DNA of 64,000 nucleotides from Petrolisthes cinctipes (lineage: Eukaryota > Arthropoda > Malacostraca > Decapoda > Porcellanidae). Where the stretch lies: the NCBI GenBank assembly GCA_033782935.1, contig JAWQEG010001306.1:2852001-2916000 (forward strand). Direction: 5' to 3'. Positions 25,804 to 38,473 of the stretch are shown here, one piece after another; within the stretch, counting starts at the first letter, position 1; the number at the start of each line of letters is the position of its first letter. The translations under genes were made by a program, and so were the position numbers. The notes under the pieces are model-generated. The model searched no databases. It was not told the DNA's origin and saw only the letters and a list, made by a program, of their open reading frames with translations.

Positions 25804-27743
25804 TATCAAATTCAGGCTCAAAACACCCGAAATTCAATATTTTGGGGTCCCAGAAGCAATCTGTACATGCCTACTCAGTGTTAGAGTATTTTCAAAATAC
25901 AGGCCCAAAACATGCTGAAAATCGATATTTTAGATGCCCAAAGTCAATATGTGCATGTATCTTCTGTACCCGTTTATATCTCAAATTCAGGCTCAAAACA
26001 CCCGAAAATTCAATATTTTGAGGTCCCAGAAGCAATCTGTACATGCCTACGCAGTGCTAGAATATTTTCAAAATATAGGCTAAAAACATGCTAAAAATCG
26101 ACATTTTAGGTGCCAAAAAATCGATATCTCAAATTCAGTCCCAAAACACCCGAAAATTCGATATTTAGGGGTCCCAGAAGGTATCTGTACATGCCTACTC
26201 CGTGTTAGAGTATTTTCAAAATACATGCTCAAAACATACTGAAAATCGATCTTTTAGGTGCACAAAAGTCGATATGTGCATGCATCTTCTGTACCCGTTT
26301 ATATCTCAAATTCAGGCTCAAAACACCCAAAAATTCAATATTTTGGGGTCCCAGAAGCAATCTGTACAGTGCTAGAATATTTTCAAAAAATAGGCTAAAA
26401 ACATGCTAAAAATCGATCTTTTAGGTGCCAAAAAGTCGATATCTCAAATTCAGTCCCAAAACACCCGAAAATTCGATATTTAGAGGTCCCAGAAGCGATC
26501 TGTACATGCCTACTCCGTGTTAGAGTATTTTCAAAATACAGGCCAAAAACATACTGAAAATCGATATTTTTGGTGCCCAAAGTCAATATGTGCATGTATC
26601 TTCTGTACCCGTTTATATCTCAAATTCAGGCTCAAAACACCCGAAAATTCAATATTTTGGGGTCCCGGAAGCAATCTGTACAGTGCTAGAATATTTTCAA
26701 AATATAGGCTAAAAGCATGCTAAAAATCGATCTTTTAGATGCCAAAAAGTCGATATCTCAAATTCAGTCCCAAAACACCCAAAAATTCGATATTTAGGGG
26801 TTCCAGAAGCGATCTGTACATGCCTACTCCGTGTTAGAGTATTTTCAAAATACAGGCCCAAAACATGCTGAAAATCGATATTTTAGATGCCCAAAGTCAA
26901 TATGTGCATGTATCTTCTGTACCCGTTTATATCTCAAATTCAGGCTCAAAACACCCGAAAATTCAATATTTTGGGGTCCCAGAAGCAATCTGTACATGCC
27001 TACACAGTGCTAGAATATTTTCAAAATATAGGCTAAAAACATGCTAAAAATCGACATTTTAGGTGCCAAAAAAACGATATCTCAAATTCAGTCCCAAAAC
27101 ACCCGAAAATTCGATATTTAGAGGTCCCAGAAGGTATCTGTACATGCCTACTCCGTGTTAGAGTATTTTCAAAATACAGGCCAAAAACATACTGAAAATC
27201 GATCTTTTAGGTGCCCAAAAGTCGATATGTGCATGCATCTTCTGTACCCGTTTATATCTCAAATTCTGGCCCTAAACACCGGAAAATTCGATGTTTTGGG
27301 GTCCCAGAAGCGATCTGTACATGCCTACTCCGTGTTAGAGTATTTTCAAAATTCAGGCCCAAAACATGCTGAAAATCGATATTTTTGGTGCCCAAAGTCA
27401 ATATGTGCATGTATCTTCTGTACCCGTTTATATCTCAAATTCAGGCTCAAAACACCCGAAAATTCAATATTTTGGGGTCCCAGAAGCAATCTGTACAGTG
27501 CTAGAATATTTTCAAAATATAGGCTAAAAAACATGCTAAAAATCGATCTTTTAGGTGCCAAAAAGTCGATATCTCAAATTCAGTCCCAAAACACCCGAAA
27601 ATTCGATATTTAGGGGTTCCAGAAGCGATCTGTACATGCCTACTCCGAGTTAGAGTATTTTCAAAATACATGCTCAAAACATACTGAAAATCGATCTTTT
27701 AGGTGCACAAAAGTCGATATGTGCATGTATCTTCAGTACCCGT
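25804..27743 (+). repeat. Spacer between the 3,743-bp copies, also satellite
   Basis: This continues with A1-B1-C1 (25,7xx-26,2xx), an A1/A2 unit, the second copy of the 3,103-bp pair, B1-C1 (26,831), A2-B2-del10 (27,155) with an extra a in ctaaaaaacatg near 27,527, C2 and A1. No other sequence is present. Confidence 0.65.
26265..26854 (+). repeat. Duplicated block, spacing 3,103 bp, copy 2
   Basis: This is the second copy of 23,162-23,751. It ends where copy 1 has tacatgctcaaaac and this copy has tacaggcccaaaac, so the copies continue into different monomers (A1 versus B1). Confidence 0.7.
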
Positions 27744-29546
27744 TTATATCTCAAATTCAGGCTCAAAACACCCGAAAATTCAATATTTTGGGGTCCCAGA
27801 AGCAATCTGTGCATGCCTACACAGTGCTAGAATATTTTCAAAATATAGGCTAAAAACATGCTAAAAATCGACATTTTAGGTGCCAAAAAAACGATATCTC
27901 AAATTCAGTCCCAAAACAACCGAAAATTCGATATTTAGAGGTCCCAGAAGGTATCTTTACATGCCTACTCCGTGTTAGAGTATTTTCAAAATACAGGCCA
28001 AAAACATACTGAAAATCGATCTTTTAGGTGCCCAAAAGTCGATATGTGCATGCATCTTCTGTACCCGTTTATATCTCTAATTCTGGCCCTAAACACCCGA
28101 AAATTCGATATTTTGGGGTCCCAGAAGCGATCTGTACATGCCTACTCCGTGTTAGAGTATTTTCAAAATTCAGGCCCAAAACATGCTGAAAATCGATATA
28201 TTTGGTGCCCAAAGTCAATATGTGTATGTATCTTCTGTACCCGTTTATATCTCAAATTCAGGCTCAAAACACCCGAAAATTCAATATTATGGGGTCCCAG
28301 AAGCAATCTGTACAGTGCTAGAATATTTTCAAAATATAGGCTAAAAACATGCTAAAAATCGATCTTTTAGGTGCCAAAAAAACGATATCTCAAATTCAGT
28401 CCCAAAACACCCGAAAATTCGATATTTAGAGGTCCCAGAATGTATCTGTACATGCCTACTCCGTGTTAGAGTATTTTCAAAATACAGGCCAAAAACATAC
28501 TGAAAATCGCTCTTTTAGGTGCCCAAAAGTCGATATGTGCATGCATCTTCTGTACCCGTTTATATCTCAAATTCTGGCCCTAAACACCCGAAAATTCGAT
28601 ATTTTGGGGTCCCAGAAGCGATCTGTACATGCCTACTCCGTGTTAGAGTATTTTCAAAATTCAGGCCCAAAACATGCTGAAAATCGATATTTTTGGTGCC
28701 CAAAGTCAATATGTGCATGTATCTTCTGTACCCGTTTATATCTCAAATTCAGGCTCAAAACACCCGAAAATTCAATATTATGGGGTCCCAGAAGCAATCT
28801 GTACAGTGCTAGAATATTTTCAAAATATAGGCTAAAAACATGCTAAAAATCGATCTTTTAGGTGCCAAAAAAACGATATCTCAAATTCAGTCCCAAAACA
28901 CCCGAAAATTCGATATTTAGAGGTCCCAGAATGTATCTGTACATGCCTACTCCGTGTTAGAGTATTTTCAAAATACAGGCCAAAAACATACTGAAAATCG
29001 ATCTTTTAGGTGCCCAAAAGTCGATATGTGCATGCATCTTCTGTACCCGTTTATATCTCAAATTCTGGCCCTAAACACCCGAAAATTCGATGTTTTGGGG
29101 TCCCAGAAGCGATCTGTACATGCCTACTCCGTGTTAGAGTATTTTCAAAATTCAGGCCCAAAACATGCTGAAAATCGATATTTTTGGTGCCCAAAGTCAA
29201 TATGTGCATGTATCTTCTGTACCCGTTTATATCTCAAATTCAGGCTCAAAACACCCGAAAATTCAATATTTTGGGGTCCCAGAAGCAATCTGTACAGTGC
29301 TAGAACATTTTTAAAATATAGGCTAAAAACATGCTAAAAATCGATCTTTTAGGTGCCAAAAAGTCGATATCTCAAATTGAGTCCCAAAACACCCGAAAAT
29401 TCGATATTTAGGGGTTCCAGAAGCTATCTGTACATGCCTACTCCGAGTTAGAGTATTTTCAAAATACATGCTCAAAATATACTGAAAATCGATCTTTTAG
29501 GTGCACAAAAGTCGATATGTGCATGCATCTTCAGTACCCGTTTATA
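27744..29546 (+). repeat. Duplicated block, spacing 3,743 bp, copy 2
   Basis: This is the second copy of 24,001-25,803, with A2 starts at 27,972, 28,463 and 28,954. Differences noticed are aaaacaaccg for aaaacacccg near 27,915, gatatatttgg for gatatttttgg near 28,199, ttttaggtgc for ttttaagtgc, and gaacattttt for gaatattttt near 29,307. Confidence 0.85.
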
Positions 29547-30052
29547 TCTCAAATTCAGGCTCAAAACACCCGAAAATTCAATATTTTGGGGTCCCAGAAG
29601 CAATCTGTACATGCCTACTCAGTGTTAGAGTATTTTCAAAATACAGGCCCAAAACATGCTGAAAATCGATATTTTAGATGCCCAAAGTCAATATGTGCAT
29701 GTATCTTCTGTACCCGTTTATATCTCAAATTCAGGCTCAAAACACCCGAAAATTCAATATTTTGGCGTCCCAGAAGCAATCTGTGCATGCCTACACAGTG
29801 CTAGAATATTTTCAAAATATAGGCTAAAAACATGCTAAAAATCGACATTTTAGGTGCCAAAACAACGATATCTCAAATTCAGTCCCAAAACACCCAAAAA
29901 TTCGATATTTAGAGGTCCCAGAAGGTATCTGTACATGCCTACTCCGTGTTAGAGTATTTTCAAAATACAGGCCAAAAACATACTGAAAATCGATCTTTTA
30001 GGTGCCCAAAAGTCGATATGTGCATGCATCTTCTGTACCCGTTTATATCTCT
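29547..30052 (+). repeat. Short linking stretch of satellite
   Basis: This carries the end of A1, then B1-C1 and the start of an A2 (29,946). Single variants here are ttttggcgtccc near 29,764 and aaaacaacgatatc near 29,870, the latter a further derivative of the aaaaaaacgatatc form used by the 24-29 kb block. Confidence 0.65.
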
Positions 30053-33000
30053 AATTCTGGCCCTAAACACCCGAAAATTCGATATTTTGGGGTCCCAGAA
30101 GCGATCTGTACATGCCTACTCCGTGTTAGAGTATTTTCAAAATTCAGGCCCAAAACATGCTGAAAATCGATATTTTTGGTGCCCAAAGTCAATATGTGCA
30201 TGTATCTTCTGTACCCGTTTATATCTCAAATTCAGGCTCAAAACACCCGAAAATTCAATATTATGGGGTCCCAGAAGCAATCTGTACAGTGCTAGAATAT
30301 TTTCAAAATATAGGCTAAAAACATGCTAAAAATCGATCTTTTAGGTGCCAAATAGTCGATATCTCAAATTCAGTCCCAAAACACCCGAAAATTCGATATT
30401 TAGGGGTCCCAGAAGCAATCTGTACATGCCTACTCAGTGTTAGAGTATTTTCAAAATACAGGCCCAAAACATGCTGAAAATCGATATTTTAGATGCCCAA
30501 AGTCAATATGTGCATGTATCTTCTGTACCCGTTTATATCTCAAATTCAGGCTCAAAACACCCGAAAATTCATTATTTTGGGGTCCCAGAAGCAATCTGTA
30601 CATGCCTACACAGTGCTAGAATATTTTCAAAATATAGGCTAAAAACATGCTAAAAATCGACATTTTAGGTGCCAAAAAATCGATATCTCAAATTCAGTCC
30701 CAAAACACCCGAAAATTCGATATTTAGAGGTCCCAGAAGGTATCTGTACATGCCTACTCCGTGTTAGAGTATTTTCAAAATACAGGCCAAAAACATACTG
30801 AAAATCGATCTTTTAGGTGCCCAAAAGTCGATATGTGCATGCATCTTCTGTACCCGTTTATATCTCAAATTCTGGCCCTAAACACCCGAAAATTCGATAT
30901 TTTGGGGTCCCAGAAGCGATCTGTACATGCCTACTCCGTGTTAGAGTATTTTCAAAATACAGGCCAAAAACATACTGAAAATCGACCTTTAGGTGCCCAA
31001 AAGTCGATATGTGCATGCATCTTCTGTACCCGTTTATATCTCAAATTCTGACCCTAAACACACTAAAATTCGATATTTTGGGGTCCCAGAAGCGATCTGT
31101 ACAATCCTACTCCGTGTTAGAGTATTTTCAAAATACATGCTCAAAACATACTGAAAATCGATCTTTTAGGTGCACAAAAGTCGATATGTGCATGTATCTT
31201 CAGTACCCGTTTATATCTCATATTTAGGCTCAAAACACCCGAAAATTCAATATTTTGGGGTCCCAGAAGCAATCTGTACATGCCTAGTCAGTGCTAGAAT
31301 ATTTTCAAAATATAGGCTAAAAACATGCTAAAAATCGATCTTTTAGGTGCCAAAAAGTCGATATCTCAAATTCAGTCCCAAAACACCCGAAAATTCGATA
31401 TTTAGGGGTCCCAGAAGCGATCTGTACATGCCTACTCCGTGTTAGAGTATTTTCAAAATACATGCTCAAAACATACTAATAATCGATCTTTTAGGTGCAC
31501 AAAAGTCGATATGTGCATGCATCTTCAGTACCCGTTTATATCTCAAATTCAGGCTCAAAACACCCGAAAATTCAATATTTTGGGATCCCAGAAGCAATCT
31601 GTACATGCCTACACAGTGCTAGAATATTTTCAAAATATAGACTAAACACATGCTAAAAATCGACATTTGATGTGCCAAAAAATCGATATCTCAAATTCAG
31701 TCCCAAAACACCCGAAAATTCGATATTTAGAGGTCCCAGAAGGTATCTGTACATGCCTACTCCTTGTTAGAGTATTTTCAAAATACAGGCCAAAAACATA
31801 CTGAAAATCGACCTTTAGGTGCCCAAAAGTCGATATGTGCATGCATCTTCTGTACCCGTTTATATCTCAAATTCTGGCCCTAAACATCCGAAAATTCGAT
31901 ATTTTGGGGTCCCAGAAGCGATCTGTACATGCCTACTCCGTGTTAGAGTATTTTCAAAATTCAGGCCCAAAACATGCTGAAAATCGATATTTTTGGTGCC
32001 CAAAGTCAATATGTGCATGTATCTTCTGTACCCGTTTATATCTCAAATTCAGGCTCAAAACACCCGAAAATTCAATATTTTGGGGTCCCAGAAGCAATCT
32101 GTACATGCCTACTCAGTGCTAAAATATTTTCAAAATATAGGCTAAAAACATGCTAAAAATCGATCTTTTAGGTGCCAAAAAGTCGATATCTCAAATTCAG
32201 TCCCAAAACACCCGAAAATTCGACATTTAGGGGTCCCAGAAGCGATCTGTACATGCCTACTCCGTGTTAGAGTATTTTCAAAATTCAGGCCCAAAACATG
32301 CTGAAAATCGATATTTTTGGTGCCCAAAGTCAATATGTGCATGTATCTTCTGTACCCGCTTATATCTCAAATTCAGGCTCAAAACACCCGAAAATTCAAT
32401 ATTTTGGGGTCCCAGAAGCAATCTGTACATGCCTACTCAGTGTTAGAGTATTTTCAAAATACAGGCCCTAAACATGCTGAAAATCGATATTTTAGATGCC
32501 CAAAGTCAATATGTGCATGTATCTTCTGTACCCGTTTATATCTCAAATTCAGGCTCAAAACACCCGAAAATTCAATATTTTGGGGTCCCAGAAGCAATCT
32601 GTACATGCCTACACAGTGCTAGAATATTTTCAAAATACAGGCCCAAAACATGCTAAAAATCGATATTTTAGATGCCCAAAGTCAATATGTGCATGTATCT
32701 TCTGTACCCGTTTATATCTCAAATTCAGGCTCAAAACACCCGAAAATTCAATATTTTGGGGTCCCAGAAGCAATCTGTACATGCCTACACAGTGCTAGAA
32801 TATTTTCAAAATATAGGCTAAAAACATGCTAAAAATCGACATTTTAGGTGCCAAAAAATCGATATCTCAAATTCAGTCCCAAAACACCCGAAAATTCGAT
32901 ATTTAGAGGTCCCAGAAGGTATCTGTACATGCCTACTCCGTGTTAGAGTATTTTCAAAATACATGCCAAAAACATACTGAAAATCGATCTTTTAGGTGCC

Positions 33001-33140
33001 CAAAAGTCGATATGTGCATGCATCTTCTGTACCCGTTTATATCTCAAATTCTGGCCCTAAACACCCGAAAATTCGATATTTTGGGGTCCCAGAAGCGATC
33101 TGTACATGCCTACTCCGTGTTAGAGTATTTTCAAAATTCA
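30053..33140 (+). repeat. Duplicated block, spacing 2,994 bp, copy 1
   Basis: This is a tandem duplication of 2,994 bp; the matching stretch is 3,088 bp. Shared rare variants include ccaaatagtcgat, attcattattttgggg, cgacctttagg, ctgaccctaaacacac, gtacaatcctac, ctcatatttagg, catactaataatcg, atagactaaacacatg, acatttgatgtgcc, ctccttgttag and acccgcttatat. I saw no difference between the copies inside the matching stretch. The edges are a t/a difference at 30,052/33,046 and a g/a difference at 33,141/36,135. Confidence 0.9.
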
Positions 33141-36134
33141 GGCCCAAAACATGCTGAAAATCGATATTTTTGGTGCCCAAAGTCAATATGTGCATGTATC
33201 TTCTGTACCCGTTTATATCTCAAATTCAGGCTCAAAACACCCGAAAATTCAATATTATGGGGTCCCAGAAGCAATCTGTACAGTGCTAGAATATTTTCAA
33301 AATATAGGCTAAAAACATGCTAAAAATCGATCTTTTAGGTGCCAAATAGTCGATATCTCAAATTCAGTCCCAAAACACCCGAAAATTCGATATTTAGGGG
33401 TCCCAGAAGCAATCTGTACATGCCTACTCAGTGTTAGAGTATTTTCAAAATACAGGCCCAAAACATGCTGAAAATCGATATTTTAGATGCCCAAAGTCAA
33501 TATGTGCATGTATCTTCTGTACCCGTTTATATCTCAAATTCAGGCTCAAAACACCCGAAAATTCATTATTTTGGGGTCCCAGAAGCAATCTGTACATGCC
33601 TACACAGTGCTAGAATATTTTCAAAATATAGGCTAAAAACATGCTAAAAATCGACATTTTAGGTGCCAAAAAATCGATATCTCAAATTCAGTCCCAAAAC
33701 ACCCGAAAATTCGATATTTAGAGGTCCCAGAAGGTATCTGTACATGCCTACTCCGTGTTAGAGTATTTTCAAAATACAGGCCAAAAACATACTGAAAATC
33801 GATCTTTTAGGTGCCCAAAAGTCGATATGTGCATGCATCTTCTGTACCCGTTTATATCTCAAATTCTGGCCCTAAACACCCGAAAATTCGATATTTTGGG
33901 GTCCCAGAAGCGATCTGTACATGCCTACTCCGTGTTAGAGTATTTTCAAAATACAGGCCAAAAACATACTGAAAATCGACCTTTAGGTGCCCAAAAGTCG
34001 ATATGTGCATGCATCTTCTGTACCCGTTTATATCTCAAATTCTGACCCTAAACACACTAAAATTCGATATTTTGGGGTCCCAGAAGCGATCTGTACAATC
34101 CTACTCCGTGTTAGAGTATTTTCAAAATACATGCTCAAAACATACTGAAAATCGATCTTTTAGGTGCACAAAAGTCGATATGTGCATGTATCTTCAGTAC
34201 CCGTTTATATCTCATATTTAGGCTCAAAACACCCGAAAATTCAATATTTTGGGGTCCCAGAAGCAATCTGTACATGCCTAGTCAGTGCTAGAATATTTTC
34301 AAAATATAGGCTAAAAACATGCTAAAAATCGATCTTTTAGGTGCCAAAAAGTCGATATCTCAAATTCAGTCCCAAAACACCCGAAAATTCGATATTTAGG
34401 GGTCCCAGAAGCGATCTGTACATGCCTACTCCGTGTTAGAGTATTTTCAAAATACATGCTCAAAACATACTAATAATCGATCTTTTAGGTGCACAAAAGT
34501 CGATATGTGCATGCATCTTCAGTACCCGTTTATATCTCAAATTCAGGCTCAAAACACCCGAAAATTCAATATTTTGGGATCCCAGAAGCAATCTGTACAT
34601 GCCTACACAGTGCTAGAATATTTTCAAAATATAGACTAAACACATGCTAAAAATCGACATTTGATGTGCCAAAAAATCGATATCTCAAATTCAGTCCCAA
34701 AACACCCGAAAATTCGATATTTAGAGGTCCCAGAAGGTATCTGTACATGCCTACTCCTTGTTAGAGTATTTTCAAAATACAGGCCAAAAACATACTGAAA
34801 ATCGACCTTTAGGTGCCCAAAAGTCGATATGTGCATGCATCTTCTGTACCCGTTTATATCTCAAATTCTGGCCCTAAACATCCGAAAATTCGATATTTTG
34901 GGGTCCCAGAAGCGATCTGTACATGCCTACTCCGTGTTAGAGTATTTTCAAAATTCAGGCCCAAAACATGCTGAAAATCGATATTTTTGGTGCCCAAAGT
35001 CAATATGTGCATGTATCTTCTGTACCCGTTTATATCTCAAATTCAGGCTCAAAACACCCGAAAATTCAATATTTTGGGGTCCCAGAAGCAATCTGTACAT
35101 GCCTACTCAGTGCTAAAATATTTTCAAAATATAGGCTAAAAACATGCTAAAAATCGATCTTTTAGGTGCCAAAAAGTCGATATCTCAAATTCAGTCCCAA
35201 AACACCCGAAAATTCGACATTTAGGGGTCCCAGAAGCGATCTGTACATGCCTACTCCGTGTTAGAGTATTTTCAAAATTCAGGCCCAAAACATGCTGAAA
35301 ATCGATATTTTTGGTGCCCAAAGTCAATATGTGCATGTATCTTCTGTACCCGCTTATATCTCAAATTCAGGCTCAAAACACCCGAAAATTCAATATTTTG
35401 GGGTCCCAGAAGCAATCTGTACATGCCTACTCAGTGTTAGAGTATTTTCAAAATACAGGCCCTAAACATGCTGAAAATCGATATTTTAGATGCCCAAAGT
35501 CAATATGTGCATGTATCTTCTGTACCCGTTTATATCTCAAATTCAGGCTCAAAACACCCGAAAATTCAATATTTTGGGGTCCCAGAAGCAATCTGTACAT
35601 GCCTACACAGTGCTAGAATATTTTCAAAATACAGGCCCAAAACATGCTAAAAATCGATATTTTAGATGCCCAAAGTCAATATGTGCATGTATCTTCTGTA
35701 CCCGTTTATATCTCAAATTCAGGCTCAAAACACCCGAAAATTCAATATTTTGGGGTCCCAGAAGCAATCTGTACATGCCTACACAGTGCTAGAATATTTT
35801 CAAAATATAGGCTAAAAACATGCTAAAAATCGACATTTTAGGTGCCAAAAAATCGATATCTCAAATTCAGTCCCAAAACACCCGAAAATTCGATATTTAG
35901 AGGTCCCAGAAGGTATCTGTACATGCCTACTCCGTGTTAGAGTATTTTCAAAATACATGCCAAAAACATACTGAAAATCGATCTTTTAGGTGCCCAAAAG
36001 TCGATATGTGCATGCATCTTCTGTACCCGTTTATATCTCAAATTCTGGCCCTAAACACCCGAAAATTCGATATTTTGGGGTCCCAGAAGCGATCTGTACA
36101 TGCCTACTCCGTGTTAGAGTATTTTCAAAATTCA
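33047..36134 (+). repeat. Duplicated block, spacing 2,994 bp, copy 2
   Basis: This is the second copy of 30,053-33,140, overlapping it by 94 bp because the copies are in tandem. The block holds B2-del10, C2, B1, C1, A2, an A2 variant, A1, C2, A1, C1, A2, B2, C2, B2, B1, B1, C1 and A2. The lack of visible divergence marks it as one of the most recent events in the window, or as an assembly repeat error. Confidence 0.9.
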
Positions 36135-37374
36135 AGCCCAAAACATGCTGAAAATCGATATTTTTGGTGCCCAAAGTCAATATGTGCATGTATCTTCTGT
36201 ACCCGTTTATATCTCAAATTCAGGCTCAAAACACCCGAAAATTCAATATTTTGGGGTCCCAGAAGCAATCTGTACATGCCTACTCAGTGCTAGAATATTT
36301 TCAAAATATAGGCTAAAAACATGCTAAAAATCGATCTTTTAGGTGCCAAAAAGTCGATATCTCAAATTCAGTCCCAAAACACCCGAAAATTCGATATGTA
36401 GGGGTCCCAGAAGCGATCTGTACATGCCTACTCCGTGTTAGAGTATTTTCAAAATACATGCTCAAAACATACTGAAAATCGATCCTTTAGGTGCACAAAA
36501 GTCGATATGTGCATGCATCTTCAGTACCCGTTTATATCTCAAATTCAGGCTCAAAACACCCGAAAATTCAATATTTTGGGGTCCCAGAAGCAATCTGTAC
36601 ATGCCTACTCAGTGTTAGAGTATTTTCAAAATACAGGCCCAAAACATGCTGAAAATCGATATTTTAGATGCCCAAAGTCAATATCTGCATGTATCTTCTG
36701 TACCCGTTTATATCTCAAATTCAGGCTCAAAACACCCGAAAATTCAATATTTTGGGGTCCCAGAAGCAATCTGTACATGCCTACACAGTGCTAAAATATT
36801 TTCAAAATAAAGGCTAAAAACATGCTAAAAATCGATATTATAGGTGCCAAAAAATCGATATCTTAAATTCAGTCACATAACACCCGAAAATTCGATATTT
36901 AGAGGTCCCAGAAGGTATCTGTACATGCCTACTCCGTGTTAGAGTATTTTCAAAATACAGGCCAAAAACATACTGAAAATCGATCTTTTAGGTGCCCAAA
37001 AGTCGATATGTGCATGCATCTTCTGTACCCGTTTATATCTCAAATTCTGGCCCTAAACACCCGAAAATTCGATATTTTGGGGTCCCAGAAGCGATCTGTA
37101 CATGCCTACTCCGTGTTAGAGTATTTTCAAAATTCAGGCCCAAAACATGCTGAAAATCGATATTTTTGGTGCCCAAAGTCAATATGTGCATGTATCTTCT
37201 GTACCCGTTTATATCTCAAATTCAGGCTCAAAACACCCGAAAATTCAATATTTTGGGGTCCCAGAAGCAATCTGTAAAGTGCTAGAATATTTTCAAAATA
37301 TAGGCTAAAAACATGCTAAAAATCGATCTTTTAGGTGCCAAAAAGTCGATATCTCAAATTCAGTCTCAAAACAC
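36135..37374 (+). repeat. Last left-arm stretch before the inversion
   Basis: This runs from the end of a B2 monomer through C2, A1 (36,435)-B1-C1 and A2 (36,936)-B2-del10 to a C2 that is cut at 37,374. Local variants are ttcgatatgtagggg near 36,396, cgatcctttagg near 36,481, and aatctgtaaagtgctag near 37,271 in place of the usual tgtacagtgctag. Confidence 0.75.
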
Positions 37375-37390
37375 ACATGTACAGATTGCT
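37361..37390. other. Orientation switch (inversion junction) in the satellite
   Basis: Plus-orientation sequence of a C2 monomer is normal up to cagtctcaaaacac (ending at 37,374) and should continue ccgaaaattcg. Instead, minus-orientation sequence begins at 37,376 with catgtacagattgcttctgg, which is the reverse complement of a B monomer end. Position 37,375 (a) fits neither side. Going outward the two sides differ in monomer order: leftward C2, B2-del10, A2, C1, B1, A1; rightward B1, A1, C2, B2, A2. The junction is therefore not a simple mirror fold-back. A true inversion breakpoint and an assembly misjoin remain the two explanations. Confidence 0.9.
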
Positions 37391-38473
37391 TCTGGGACCC
37401 CAAAATATTGAATTTTCGGGTGTTTTGAGCCTGAATTTGAGATATAAACGGGTACAGAAGATACATGCACATATTGACTTTGGGCATCTAAAATATCGAT
37501 TTTCAGCATGTTTTGGGCCTGTATTTTGAAAATACTCTAACACTGAGTAGGCATGTACAGATTGCTTCTGGGACCCCAAAATATTGAATTTTCGGGTGTT
37601 TTGAGCCTGAATTTGAGATATAAACGGGTACTGAAGATGCATGCACATATCGACTTTTGTGCACCTAAAAGATCGATTTTCAGTATGTTTTGAGCATGTA
37701 TTTTGAAAATACTCTAACACGGAGTAGGCATGTACAGATCGCTTCTGGGACCCCTAAATATCGAATTTTCGGGTGTTTTGGGACTGAATTTGAGATATCG
37801 ACTTTTTGGCACTTAAAAGATCGATTTTTAGCATGTTTTTAGCCTATATTTTGAAAATATTCTAGCACTGAGTAGGCATGTACAGATTGCTTCTGGGACC
37901 CCAAAATATTGAATTTTCGGGTGTTTTGAGCCTGAATTTGAGATATAAACGGGTACAGAAGATACATGCACATATTGACTTTGGGCACCAAAAATATCGA
38001 TTTTCAGCATGTTTTGGGCCTGAATTTTGAAAATACTCTAACACGGAGTAGGCATGTACAGATCGCTTCTGGGACCCCAAAATATCGAATTTTCGGGTGT
38101 TTAGGGCCAGAATTTGAGATATAAACGGGTACAGAAGATGCATGCACATATCGACTTTTGGGCACTTAAAAGATCGATTTTCAGTATGTTTTTGGCCTGT
38201 ATTTTGAAAATACTCTAACACGGAGTAGCCATGTACAGACACCTTCTGGGACCTCTAAATATCGAATTTTCGGGTGTTTTGGGACTGAATTTGAGATATC
38301 GATTTTTTGGCAATTAAAAGATCGATTTTTAGCATGTTTTTAGCCTATATTTTTGAAAATATTCTAGCACTGTGTAGGCATGTACAGATTACTTCTGGGA
38401 CCCCAAAATATTGAATTTTCGGGTGTTTTGAGCCTGAATTTGAGATATAAACGGGTACAGAAGATACATGCAT
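37376..38473 (-). repeat. First right-arm stretch after the inversion
   Basis: From left to right the minus-strand monomers are B1 (partial), A1 (37,720 going left), C2, B2, A2 (start near 38,240), C and B2. The A2 carries gtagccatgtacagacacc on the plus strand and the C carries ggcaattaaaag. Both variants recur 3,482 bp downstream: 37,968-38,390 matches 41,450-41,872 with one difference noticed. Confidence 0.75.

Larger units (their letters stand above)
1..37374 (+). repeat. Satellite array, left arm (plus orientation)
   Basis: This is an uninterrupted head-to-tail array of 176/177-bp and 148-bp monomers, all reading in the same direction. Every stretch I read aligns to one of the six monomer types. 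Landmarks recurring in nearly every monomer are tattttcaaaata, aaaacatgctgaaaatcg, acccgtttata, aaaacacccgaaaatt, gtcccagaag and tctgtacatgcctac. I found no unique sequence, transposon remnant or gene. Most of the arm is A-B-C trimers of 501 or 491 bp, with A-C dimers of about 325 bp mixed in near the left end. The array begins inside a B2 monomer, so it extends beyond position 1. The family is not one I can name; a eukaryotic heterochromatic satellite is the only class that fits. Confidence 0.97.

Noticed and set aside
37300..37450. Large hairpin or cruciform centred on the orientation switch
   Set aside because: The two sides next to the joint come from different parts of the monomer and different monomer orders, so there is no perfect palindrome centred at 37,375, although distant pairing between inverted monomers is possible.
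37331..37720. A 129-codon open frame crossing the orientation switch, possibly a fusion gene
   Set aside because: It is the ordinary A1-B1 open frame on the minus strand running a few codons into the opposite-oriented monomer. Nothing distinguishes it from the other spurious frames.
37740..37790. Possible CENP-B box-like sequence in the C monomer (ttcgggtgttttggg)
   Set aside because: It keeps TTCG and the final GGG, but the conserved central A and the C before GGG are both t, giving 7 of 9 core positions. Other monomer types match less well. This is too weak to call.
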